A stretch of DNA of 7,744 nt from JAZDKP01 sp043802925 (GTDB lineage: Bacteria > Fibrobacterota > OXYB2-FULL-49-7 > JAEUSG01): positions 1 through 7,744 of the forward strand of contig JAZDKP010000206.1 of NCBI GenBank assembly GCA_043802925.1. Direction: 5' to 3'. The notes beneath the pieces are model-generated. The model was not told where the DNA came from and ran no database searches. It saw only the letters and a list, made by a program, of their open reading frames with translations. Below, piece after piece: positions 1-6,339 of the stretch. Position 1 is the stretch's first letter, and every line of letters starts with the position of its first letter. The position numbers and the translations under genes were made by a program.

Positions 1-2
1 TC

Positions 3-1550
3 ATCCAGGCCAGCGCCTGGAGCGATCCCCCGCTCAACATTGAACTGGGCACCGAACTGACAAGCGAAGATCTCCATCCGGAAAACGCGGAACGGGTAAC
101 GGCCAAGGTCAAACCCATCCCTACCCAGCTGATGACAGCAGAAGCCATGACTTTTAATATAGAACTGGAACTCCTGAACTTTGATTTTGCCACCGCTTCC
201 GCCTTCCCCACCTTCACGTTTACCGATATCGACGACGGCGATAGCACCGACAGTTGCACGGCAACCGGCGGTACGATCTTTCAACAAGCCACCCCTATAG
301 CAGTCACTGGCGCCTTAGACATTGCGGAAGACAGCGGCAATTGCCAAGTCACCATCACGGTGACCCTGCCGGACAAAACCACAATGAGCACGGAAGGTGA
401 AATCGCCCTTCAGCGCGAAGAAACGGCCAGCGCCGCCACTACCGGCCGCTTCCCCACGCTTTCCGGCCTGAATACGATTGTGCGCGGCACGGAAGTGGAA
501 GTGAGCTGGGACCCCATGGAAATGAACGGGCATACGTTTGTAAGTCTTCAGATCTTGAATAGTGCGGGAAACCCGCTGACCACCAGTCCGTCTGTGCTGG
601 ACGCTACCTCCGGAAGCGCCAGCGTCCTCGCCTCCCTCTTCACCGTGGGAGCGGAAAACACCGTCAGACTGGTCCTGATCTACCGGCCCGCCGGGGAAAC
701 CACGGACAGGGTAATGGAGCTTTCACGCACCTTCTCCCTCAGCGAACCGACGATCTTAAGTTTCGGCTTTGATCCGGCAACTCCCGCAAGCATTGCGGAA
801 ACCGATACGGCAACCCTAAGGGTCCTCCTGCTAAGGACAAACGAAGGCGACCTGACCACGGACGTGGAAATTACGGATGCCTGTACCTGGTCCGGCCTGA
901 CCAGTAGCTCCGTCTCCGACAATGTCCTGACCCCCAATGACATCACCGCGGACGTCACCTTAACCCTGATTTGCACCCTCCCCGCCAACACCGTCATCAC
1001 CGCCAGTGGCGGCAGCCGATACAAAGTCGGCCCTATGACGGAAATCAGCACGGGCCTGACGATTACGGCGGAGGCGGAGATCACAGATCCCTCGGTAGCC
1101 TGTACGGACGAAGGAGGTATCTGGAGGAGCGCGGACAGCGCCTGTCTACTTGCAGCCCAGGCCGCCTGTTACGGAGATGACCTTGTGGCAGGCGTAATAG
1201 GCACCGGCGACGACATTGGCGTGTGGAGCGATTCCGGCTGCTGGCTGCTGGCTGACAGTGAAACCGAAAGTTGTGACAACGTGTGTACAACCCAAAGCCT
1301 CACCTGTATCGCCGACGCCGGAGGAACGCTGGGTAGCTGGAATGACGACTCAACCTGTACTATCTGCAACCAGCTGACGGGGGCGAGCGTGTGCGGACCT
1401 GACGATGCCAACACAGCGCCTATGGTCGTTGTAAATCCAGTAGACGACTCCTTTCTAGCCTGTAGCTATAGAAACACTAGCGTCTCTGTCAATCAGGACT
1501 GCAGCCTACCGCCCTCAGCCGGAAGACAACGTATTTGTAAATGTGAATAG
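3..1550 (+). CDS. Secreted Ig/FN3-like surface protein with Cys-rich C-terminus (5' partial)
   Basis: The frame is open from the left edge to a TAG at 1548-1550, so this is the C-terminal 515 residues of a longer protein; the first ATG (132) is internal. Numbering from position 3, residues about 60-140 and 275-360 are two similar beta-rich modules, each with one cysteine pair about 30 residues apart (C85/C114 and C294/C324), as in disulfide-bonded Ig-like domains. Residues about 150-245 look like an FN3-type domain (a VEVSWDP strand). Residues 367-514 hold 14 cysteines and three copies of W-x(2-4)-S-x-C (W374/C381, W408/C413, W446/C452), ending in RQRICKCE. The cysteine content and absence of catalytic motifs suggest an extracellular, disulfide-stabilised structural or adhesive protein. 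The signal peptide would lie outside the window. The family is not recognised by name and the function is inferred. It converges on the minus-strand gene ending at 1557. Confidence 0.8.
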   Translation: MQASAWSDPPLNIELGTELTSEDLHPENAERVTAKVKPIPTQLMTAEAMTFNIELELLNFDFATASAFPTFTFTDIDDGDSTDSCTATGGTIFQQATPIAVTGALDIAEDSGNCQVTITVTLPDKTTMSTEGEIALQREETASAATTGRFPTLSGLNTIVRGTEVEVSWDPMEMNGHTFVSLQILNSAGNPLTTSPSVLDATSGSASVLASLFTVGAENTVRLVLIYRPAGETTDRVMELSRTFSLSEPTILSFGFDPATPASIAETDTATLRVLLLRTNEGDLTTDVEITDACTWSGLTSSSVSDNVLTPNDITADVTLTLICTLPANTVITASGGSRYKVGPMTEISTGLTITAEAEITDPSVACTDEGGIWRSADSACLLAAQAACYGDDLVAGVIGTGDDIGVWSDSGCWLLADSETESCDNVCTTQSLTCIADAGGTLGSWNDDSTCTICNQLTGASVCGPDDANTAPMVVVNPVDDSFLACSYRNTSVSVNQDCSLPPSAGRQRICKCE

Positions 1551-1556
1551 AAAAAC

Positions 1557-1868
1557 TTAAAAAATATCCGTAGGAACCACAAAAGCCAAAACAGTTACTA
1601 TTATATGTACTACTAGTATTATTTTTCTATTACGTTCCTCCGCTAAAAAATAGCCATAAAGAGGATATTGTAAAAAAGCGAGAATAACATAAGGTGTACT
1701 AATATTCTTGCTAAAAATTGAAAAAAGCATACTAAATGGGAATAAAATTCTTGCTAAGATATAATCTCCATGTCCAGCATTAGCAGAATAAATACCCAAA
1801 AACACAACAAAGGGGGTTAAGATTATTCCAAATAATAACCATTTTATCGGTTTATTTAATATTATCAT
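1557..1868 (-). CDS. Small four-helix membrane protein, candidate immunity protein of the adjacent Rhs toxin
   Basis: This 103-residue protein is almost entirely hydrophobic, with candidate membrane helices at about 10-28, 36-52, 59-75 and 82-98 and a short charged loop AEERNRK (76-82) between the last two. It starts 12 nt after the stop of the Rhs-like gene and has no promoter of its own visible, so it is probably co-transcribed and perhaps translationally coupled. No strong Shine-Dalgarno precedes the ATG. Its GC content (about 30%) matches the effector half of the upstream gene, not the RHS core, which suggests the two arrived together. In Rhs systems the gene directly after the variable tip usually encodes the cognate immunity protein, and an integral membrane protein would suit an effector that attacks lipids or acts in the periplasm. 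The immunity role is inferred from position. It could instead be an unrelated small membrane protein; the segment GHGDYILARILFPFS may be a family signature. Confidence 0.75.
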   Translation of the reverse strand: MIILNKPIKWLLFGIILTPFVVFLGIYSANAGHGDYILARILFPFSMLFSIFSKNISTPYVILAFLQYPLYGYFLAEERNRKIILVVHIIVTVLAFVVPTDIF

Positions 1869-2450
1869 CTTACACGAAAATTATTTTGAATCTTTTGCTT
1901 TTTGATAATCAGACAAAGTGCGCTTTTTTTCATCATTATCTTTTGCATTATTGAAATTATCAACAGTACCTTTAACATCATCCCAAATCTTAACAGAATC
2001 TACAAGAAATTTCTTTACGTCCTTTGAATCATTATCCTCCTTAAGAAACTTAAAATAACGTAAGAGCATAAAAGAGGTAAATGCCATATTATTTGCCTTT
2101 TGCGGGTCATCATAAGTTTTGTCTGGTTTATGCCCGGAAAAAAGATGCCCAAAAGTTGCTTGATAACCTTCATGAGAATAACTGTCTTGATGCGCATGCA
2201 TAAATTGACCTATATCTTTATCATCCAATGTTTCTTTAGCAGTATTGAATAATTCAGAATAACGTTCACTGTTTACAAAATGATAATCTTCTCTTGCATT
2301 TACATCATATTGAATAGGCGCGGTTTCAGGATCAACATCAGTAAATTGATTATATAAAGCAATTGAGAATGCTTGCGCTCCATCAAAACCAGCCTGCTCC
2401 GCTAAAAACACTGTTAAGTTCAGATGCACATCTTTTTCATATTGCCCTGA
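1557..2450. other. Low-GC block: Rhs effector domain plus downstream membrane gene
   Basis: Hand counts give about 29% GC over 1921-2100 and about 30% over 1561-1680, against about 51% over 2521-2700 in the RHS core of the same reading frame. The fall begins around 2400-2460, close to the DASG motif that ends the core. This is the composition pattern expected when a new effector/immunity tip has been joined to an RHS core by recombination. No insertion sequence, direct repeat or attachment site was seen at the edges. Confidence 0.6.
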
Positions 2451-2894
2451 TGCGTCTACATATCGAAGTGGATTATTCAAAGCATAGCTATACCCGTTCA
2501 GCGCCTGCGGATTAGACAAAACGGATTCCAGGGGTTTTTCACTTTGTCCCAAGGTCAATGGATCCATAGAAGTAAACCGTCCGATCACCGGATCGTAATA
2601 CCGCGCGCCGTAATAATACAAGTCTGTTTCCGGGTCTTTTTCCTTGCCGGTAAAGCCGTAGTCCGTATTTGGTTCGGTCGCCTCAGGTGACCGGTCATCC
2701 CCAAACGGCAAATAATCCCGCTCCTCTACCACATTCCCCTTGTCATCCAGTACTTTGTCTATACCCCCCAGATGGTCGTGCAGGTAATAATAAACTTTGG
2801 CATTGGGGGGCAGGGTGGTAGAGGCCAAGACAACATTGGCGCCACCTAGGGCAATGCCGAAAATAATAACAATGGAGAAAAGTTTTTTACACAT
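1881..2894 (-). CDS. Mini-Rhs secreted protein: signal peptide, RHS-associated core, zinc phospholipase C-like effector domain
   Basis: Residues 1-24 form a Sec signal peptide (CKK n-region, hydrophobic core, cleavage probably after V-L-A24). Residues 37-151 are the RHS-associated core: YLHDHLGG (37-44), DYLPFG (60-65), FTGKEKDPETDLYYYGARYY (81-100), GRFTSMDP (105-112) and NGYSYALNNPLRYVDASG (133-150). Residues 152-337 are a variable C-terminal domain with H157, D186/D188, H205, the cluster H233-x3-D237-x3-H241, then H250 and H255. The HxxxDxxxH core with flanking His/Asp resembles zinc-dependent phospholipase C and related S1/P1-type folds, so a lipase or related hydrolase is the likely activity; this is pattern-based, not proven. 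Canonical Rhs proteins have over a thousand residues of YD-repeat cocoon before the core, and here there is none. The tip motif reads DASG where DPxG is usual. GC falls from about 51% over the core to about 29% over the effector. A good promoter lies upstream and a membrane-protein gene follows 12 nt downstream. A relic of a longer Rhs gene is the main alternative. Confidence 0.85.
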   Translation of the reverse strand: MCKKLFSIVIIFGIALGGANVVLASTTLPPNAKVYYYLHDHLGGIDKVLDDKGNVVEERDYLPFGDDRSPEATEPNTDYGFTGKEKDPETDLYYYGARYYDPVIGRFTSMDPLTLGQSEKPLESVLSNPQALNGYSYALNNPLRYVDASGQYEKDVHLNLTVFLAEQAGFDGAQAFSIALYNQFTDVDPETAPIQYDVNAREDYHFVNSERYSELFNTAKETLDDKDIGQFMHAHQDSYSHEGYQATFGHLFSGHKPDKTYDDPQKANNMAFTSFMLLRYFKFLKEDNDSKDVKKFLVDSVKIWDDVKGTVDNFNNAKDNDEKKRTLSDYQKAKDSK

Positions 2895-2944
2895 AAACCG
2901 CCGATATAGTTAGAAGTAATACCGGGTGAGCAACTTAAGAGGAC

Positions 2945-2973
2945 ATGATAAACAGGAACTTGCGAAAAGTCAA
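2945..2973 (-). promoter_or_regulatory. Sigma-70-like promoter for the mini-Rhs/membrane-protein pair
   Basis: Read on the minus strand, TTGACT (2973-2968) is followed by a 17-bp spacer and TATCAT (2950-2945), each matching the consensus at five of six positions. Transcription would start near 2938, giving a leader of about 44 nt to the ATG at 2894. It lies just downstream of the lipoprotein stop codon (2997) with no terminator hairpin between, so read-through from that gene is also possible. Confidence 0.6.
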
Positions 2974-2996
2974 GAGTATTTTTTAATAATCTATTA

Positions 2997-5822
2997 CTAC
3001 TCTAAAATGAACTCCGTTACCATAATGTCTGTTCCGCCGGGACCAGTGGCTTCAACGGTCATACGGACCTGAAGACCGCCAGTATCACCACTCCTATAAA
3101 CAAATTTTATATTTCCATCTTCATCCACAACCCCGCTTTCGGGAGTGACTGTACCAGGCAGATAATAAGGTTCACCATTTAACCTTTCAATAGTAACACT
3201 GAAAGTTTCGGCATTTGTGGCGGGGATAATCACATCATATTCAAAACCACCCGCTACAATAAGACTCCCAAAAATTTCACTATTAAAAGAGGCATCCCCC
3301 AAACTCGGCGCCGCATACTCCACATCCACCGTCCCCGCATTCTCGCTCTCGTTCTCCACACCGTCCACAGCCGTCAGGCGGTGTGTCCCGGCGGGAGGGG
3401 TTCCGTCATCGCGCGAGAGGGTCAGGTTGAAGGAGAGGGTGCCGTCGCCGTTGTCAACGGGCGACTGGTCGGCCACGGACACGGAATCCAGCAGAACCTG
3501 TTCGGGGTTTCCGGTTTCGGGGTTTGTCACCGTTCCGTAAACAAGGACGGTGACGGTGTCGGCCGAAACGGTGACGGGGACGGGGACTTCAGTTTGGTCA
3601 ATGTTGATCTGTACGGTCTCGTAGCCGGGCCCGACAGAGGGGGCGGGAGGAGGTGTGTCGTCCAGGATGACGGTGAGGGGGGCGGAGGCGGCGCTGCGGG
3701 TGCCGAAGCGGTCTTCCGCGGCAAAAGTCCAGGTGCCGGAAGCAAGGGGCAGTGAATGGCTGAAATGGTCATCCCCTTCCGTGTAGGAAGATACCGGAAA
3801 TTCCGTTCCGGAGGAGTTCACGGCGAACACGGCTTTGGTGTCGGCGGGGTTGGGGAGAAGGCCGCTGACCACGGGAGAAGAGTAGTCGGGACCCACGGTG
3901 ACGGAAGTCGTTCCGGCGGGTTCGTCTGCAAGCTCCACGGCGGGGGCGCCGGGGGGAACGGTGTCCACGGTGACGCGTACGGTGGCGGGAGCGCCCTGGT
4001 TGCCCGCGTTGTCGAGTCCCCGGAACGTCCAGACGCCGGCAAGATCCTCGGCAGCCGAAGGTCCCGCCCCCGCTACGGCGGGAAAGGCGCTGACGGTGTA
4101 GGTGAAAGGTGTTCCTCCGGTGACGGGATGGGCGCCTTCATGGAGGGTCCCGCCTTTGTACACGTTGACGGAAACGGTGTCGGAAGAAGGGGTGAGAGTG
4201 ATATTAAAGAAAGCGGCGGCGGGGCCGATCTCAAGATCCGTCTGCGTGGGGACGGGGGCGTCGGGGCCGAGAACGTCGGGATTTTCAGTAATGACGGGGG
4301 AAGAATCGGAAATCTCGCCGGCGGTGCAGATGACAGTGCCGGTGCCGGGGGCGGTGGCGGTGAAATCGCCTTCGCTGTCGACGGTGCCGATGCCGCCTGT
4401 AGCGGTCCAGTCGCAGTCTCCGTGCACGGAACCGTCCTCCATCAGGACCTGCGCCGTGAACTTCCGGGTTTCGCCGACAAGGACGGTAGCGGGGCCGCTG
4501 ACTTCCACGCCGGTGGGGACGGGGACATGGCAGTCCTCGCCCATGCGTCCGGCCGCGCAGTTGGCGCAGGTGTCGCCCGTATGGGCGGTGTCGCACGCGC
4601 AGGCCGCGGTCCCTTCCGGGGTGACGGAACAGGGCGCATCATTTTCACAGGGGGTAGGCTCACACGGGCCGTCGGGATCGCGGCAGACGCCGTCCAGGGG
4701 ATCGCAGGCCTCTTCCGGATCTTCGCAGGTGACGTCCTCGCAGGGGTCGATGACGAGGGGGATTTCTAAGGTGCCCTCCTGGCCGTAGGGGTCGATCACG
4801 CGGGCAAGGAGGGTATGGGTACCGGCGGGAAGATTCGCCTGAAACTGAAGGGCGCCGGTTTCGGGGTCGCGTGTAAGGATGGCGATGTCCCCGCCGGGGC
4901 CGGTCAGGGAGACATCCAGGAGATGGAGGCTGCGGCTTCCCTCGTCCAGCACCGAAAGGTCAATGGTTACCTGGCGGCCGGCGCTTTTCTGCACATCCGC
5001 CCGCTCTACCGCGGGGGCGCTGCTCCCGAGGAAGAAAGGGGAAAAGCGGCGGGTGGCAGCTTTGGTGCCGGCGGGACTGAAGGAAACGGGAACAGCGGCC
5101 AGGGCCCCTTCATGGTCCGTCCACACCTTGCCGCGGTGGCCGGGAAGATGGATTTCAATGTCTTTTTGGGCGGAGAGTTCCTCTCCCGCCGCGTTGGTCG
5201 GCGTAACGTCGATACCGGCCAGGGGGATCTGGGTGCCTTCCGGAAGGTCGATGGCGCTGATGGCAACCGTGACCCGCAGACAGACCGGTTCATTCCAGGC
5301 GCCGGAAGGAACATGGATGCTTGTCCCGCCGCGCCCCGCGGAGCCGTCCCCTTCGGGAACGGTGAAATCCGTATCCGGATCTTCCGGGTTCACAGGCTCC
5401 TGGATGAGGGCCGCGGGATCGGGGGGGCAGAAGGGTCCGGTGTCGTCATCCGCATCATCATCGTCATCGGGGACGGTGTCGTCGTCGGCGATGGCGTCAT
5501 CGTCGTCCACGGGATCCACGACATTCCCCGGACCGCAGGCCGCAAGGAAAAGGGCCAGGGCGGCCATGAGTCCCAGGGCGGGGAGATAAAGCCTGGCGCG
5601 GACAGCGTTCACCGCGTCGGCAATGGCTATGGCGGATTCGCGGGGGGAGGAAAAGGTCTCCCGCAGTCCGGAAAGAAGCCCCCGGCAATGCTCCCGGATG
5701 GCGGAAAGGAGCCCGGGAAAAAGCTCCCGCGTCTCCGGTGAAGCAACGGTTAATGTTTCAGGGAGGATGACTTGCCCCGGCTTTACGTCGGGAGCCTGCG
5801 GAGTAAATCTGGCGACAGCCAT
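2997..5822 (-). CDS. Large multidomain surface lipoprotein with Asp-rich linker, EGF-like repeats and Ig-like domains
   Basis: This 941-residue protein has an unusual hydrophilic leader (1-77), then a hydrophobic stretch (78-95) ending in lipobox L93-A-A-C96, so it is probably cleaved and lipidated at C96. There is no Asp at +2, which would fit outer-membrane sorting. An Asp-rich linker follows (103-127, 16 Asp). Residues about 150-265 resemble a ZU5-type beta domain (GGTSIHVPSGAW, then IDVTPTN). Residues 361-380 carry a half-EGF motif (C361, C366, C373, C380). Residues 387-419 have canonical EGF spacing (C387, C392, C398, C408, C410, C419), extended by C422 and C431. Residues about 436-515 form a Big_2-like bacterial Ig domain with cysteines C470/C499. 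Further beta modules fill 530-835, with Ig-type linkers such as LDNAGN and VDTVPPGAP. The last 100 residues are encoded by DNA of about 44% GC, against about 65% before. It probably sits on the cell surface in binding or adhesion; no catalytic motif was seen. It has its own strong promoter; no Shine-Dalgarno precedes the ATG at 5822. Confidence 0.85.
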   Translation of the reverse strand: MAVARFTPQAPDVKPGQVILPETLTVASPETRELFPGLLSAIREHCRGLLSGLRETFSSPRESAIAIADAVNAVRARLYLPALGLMAALALFLAACGPGNVVDPVDDDDAIADDDTVPDDDDDADDDTGPFCPPDPAALIQEPVNPEDPDTDFTVPEGDGSAGRGGTSIHVPSGAWNEPVCLRVTVAISAIDLPEGTQIPLAGIDVTPTNAAGEELSAQKDIEIHLPGHRGKVWTDHEGALAAVPVSFSPAGTKAATRRFSPFFLGSSAPAVERADVQKSAGRQVTIDLSVLDEGSRSLHLLDVSLTGPGGDIAILTRDPETGALQFQANLPAGTHTLLARVIDPYGQEGTLEIPLVIDPCEDVTCEDPEEACDPLDGVCRDPDGPCEPTPCENDAPCSVTPEGTAACACDTAHTGDTCANCAAGRMGEDCHVPVPTGVEVSGPATVLVGETRKFTAQVLMEDGSVHGDCDWTATGGIGTVDSEGDFTATAPGTGTVICTAGEISDSSPVITENPDVLGPDAPVPTQTDLEIGPAAAFFNITLTPSSDTVSVNVYKGGTLHEGAHPVTGGTPFTYTVSAFPAVAGAGPSAAEDLAGVWTFRGLDNAGNQGAPATVRVTVDTVPPGAPAVELADEPAGTTSVTVGPDYSSPVVSGLLPNPADTKAVFAVNSSGTEFPVSSYTEGDDHFSHSLPLASGTWTFAAEDRFGTRSAASAPLTVILDDTPPPAPSVGPGYETVQINIDQTEVPVPVTVSADTVTVLVYGTVTNPETGNPEQVLLDSVSVADQSPVDNGDGTLSFNLTLSRDDGTPPAGTHRLTAVDGVENESENAGTVDVEYAAPSLGDASFNSEIFGSLIVAGGFEYDVIIPATNAETFSVTIERLNGEPYYLPGTVTPESGVVDEDGNIKFVYRSGDTGGLQVRMTVEATGPGGTDIMVTEFILE
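5442..5516 (-). repeat. Low-complexity Asp-codon tract encoding the post-lipobox linker
   Basis: The tract is an imperfect GAC/GAT trinucleotide repeat (gtc/atc on the plus strand) encoding residues 103-127 of the lipoprotein, with Asp runs of 4, 3, 5 and 3 separated by one to three other residues. It starts eight residues after lipidated Cys96 and probably forms a flexible, strongly acidic tether between the membrane anchor and the folded domains; Ca2+ binding is conceivable. Such tracts can change length by replication slippage. Confidence 0.75.
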
Positions 5823-5843
5823 GAAAGGTGAAAAAGGTTAATT

Positions 5844-5872
5844 ATTTTAACCTACTTTTATTTCGGTGTCAA
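5844..5872 (-). promoter_or_regulatory. Strong sigma-70-like promoter for the large lipoprotein gene
   Basis: On the minus strand, a perfect TTGACA (5872-5867) is followed by a 17-bp spacer and TAAAAT (5849-5844), five of six to consensus. The predicted start near 5837 leaves a leader of only about 15 nt before the ATG at 5822, with no purine-rich Shine-Dalgarno. The -35 box begins 9 bp beyond the stop codon of the preceding gene (5882), so there is no room for a terminator between the two. Confidence 0.7.
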
Positions 5873-5881
5873 TATACTTTC

Positions 5882-6211
5882 TTAACGCCTTTCGTCCTCG
5901 TCAGCAGGCACCCAATAGCCATACAAAGGAGGTAGCTCTTCATTGGCCCCCTGTACTTCTGGAGCAACCGCCTGACTGTTTGCAGAAGGATGATGAGTCA
6001 CCTGCGTGAACTGAACTGCCCCCGTGGCTAATAATGCCATAACAGCGGTGCGTAATGCCCGGGAAGGCTTTCCGCTAACCACAGGACGGCTTGCGGTTTC
6101 CACCACAGAACGAAAAGCATTGCGCAACCGCCCCCCCAAACCCTGAGGATTTTCCCCCTTTTCCAGGTCTAACGCCCCTAACTCCAATGATGGATTGTAA
6201 GCTTCTGCCAT
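5882..6211 (-). CDS. Small exported or membrane-anchored protein with a long N-terminal leader
   Basis: This 109-residue protein has a hydrophilic N-terminal part (1-54), Arg-rich from residue 28 (RLRNAFR, then SRALR at 50-54), a short hydrophobic segment (55-68, TAVMALLATGAVQF), and a polar tail ending in PPLYGYWVPADEDERR. The Arg-then-hydrophobic layout resembles a signal or anchor segment preceded by an unusually long n-region, as in the two neighbouring genes on the same strand. Residues 28-64 align loosely with residues 27-63 of the gene at 6340-7017, sharing RPVxS before the hydrophobic part. Promoter sequences lie upstream, and the next gene's promoter begins 9 bp after its stop. There is no recognised family and the hydrophobic stretch is short, so a soluble protein cannot be excluded. 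The ATG is chosen because the frame is closed upstream by a TAA two codons before it. No good Shine-Dalgarno is placed for it: AAGAAGG lies about 16 nt upstream, too far. Confidence 0.6.
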   Translation of the reverse strand: MAEAYNPSLELGALDLEKGENPQGLGGRLRNAFRSVVETASRPVVSGKPSRALRTAVMALLATGAVQFTQVTHHPSANSQAVAPEVQGANEELPPLYGYWVPADEDERR

Positions 6212-6269
6212 GGGTTTAGATATGAACCTTCTTGATACTTTCAGAATAACAAAAACTCAAAAAAAATCA

Positions 6270-6301
6270 ATAGTATTTAATCAAATATTAGTTTTTGTCA
6301 A
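6270..6301 (-). promoter_or_regulatory. Probable sigma-70-like promoter for the 109-residue protein gene
   Basis: A perfect TTGACA lies at 6301-6296 on the minus strand, 38 bp beyond the stop of the preceding gene. The -10 box is ambiguous: TAAATA (6279-6274) at 16 bp or TACTAT (6275-6270) at 20 bp. A second, weaker candidate nearer the gene is TTGAGT-17-TATCAA, starting at about 6260. The gap from 6212 to 6339 is AT-rich and holds nothing else that could be identified. Confidence 0.45.
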
Positions 6302-6339
6302 TGCCTTTTCACCGCTTAAACTAGCCATTTTAACGCTGT

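Noticed and set aside
680..1084. Minus-strand open frame opposite the plus-strand surface protein
   Set aside because: The plus frame continues unbroken from the left edge and has paired cysteines and beta-domain patterns. The antisense product has no recognisable features.
3756..4788. Long plus-strand open frames antisense to the lipoprotein gene (up to 337 residues)
   Set aside because: They are Gly/Arg/Val- or Ser/Pro-rich with no domain pattern, and arise because the opposite strand is GC-rich and stop-poor. The minus-strand frame has a lipobox, EGF and Ig motifs.
5442..5516. Trinucleotide tract as a possible CRISPR or regulatory repeat array
   Set aside because: It is in frame in a coding gene, encodes Asp runs and has no spacer structure.
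4815..5741. Plus-strand open frame of 308 residues, low complexity
   Set aside because: It mirrors the GC-rich lipoprotein coding strand; its runs of Ile/Val/Gly are the Asp-codon tract read in antisense. No start context supports it.
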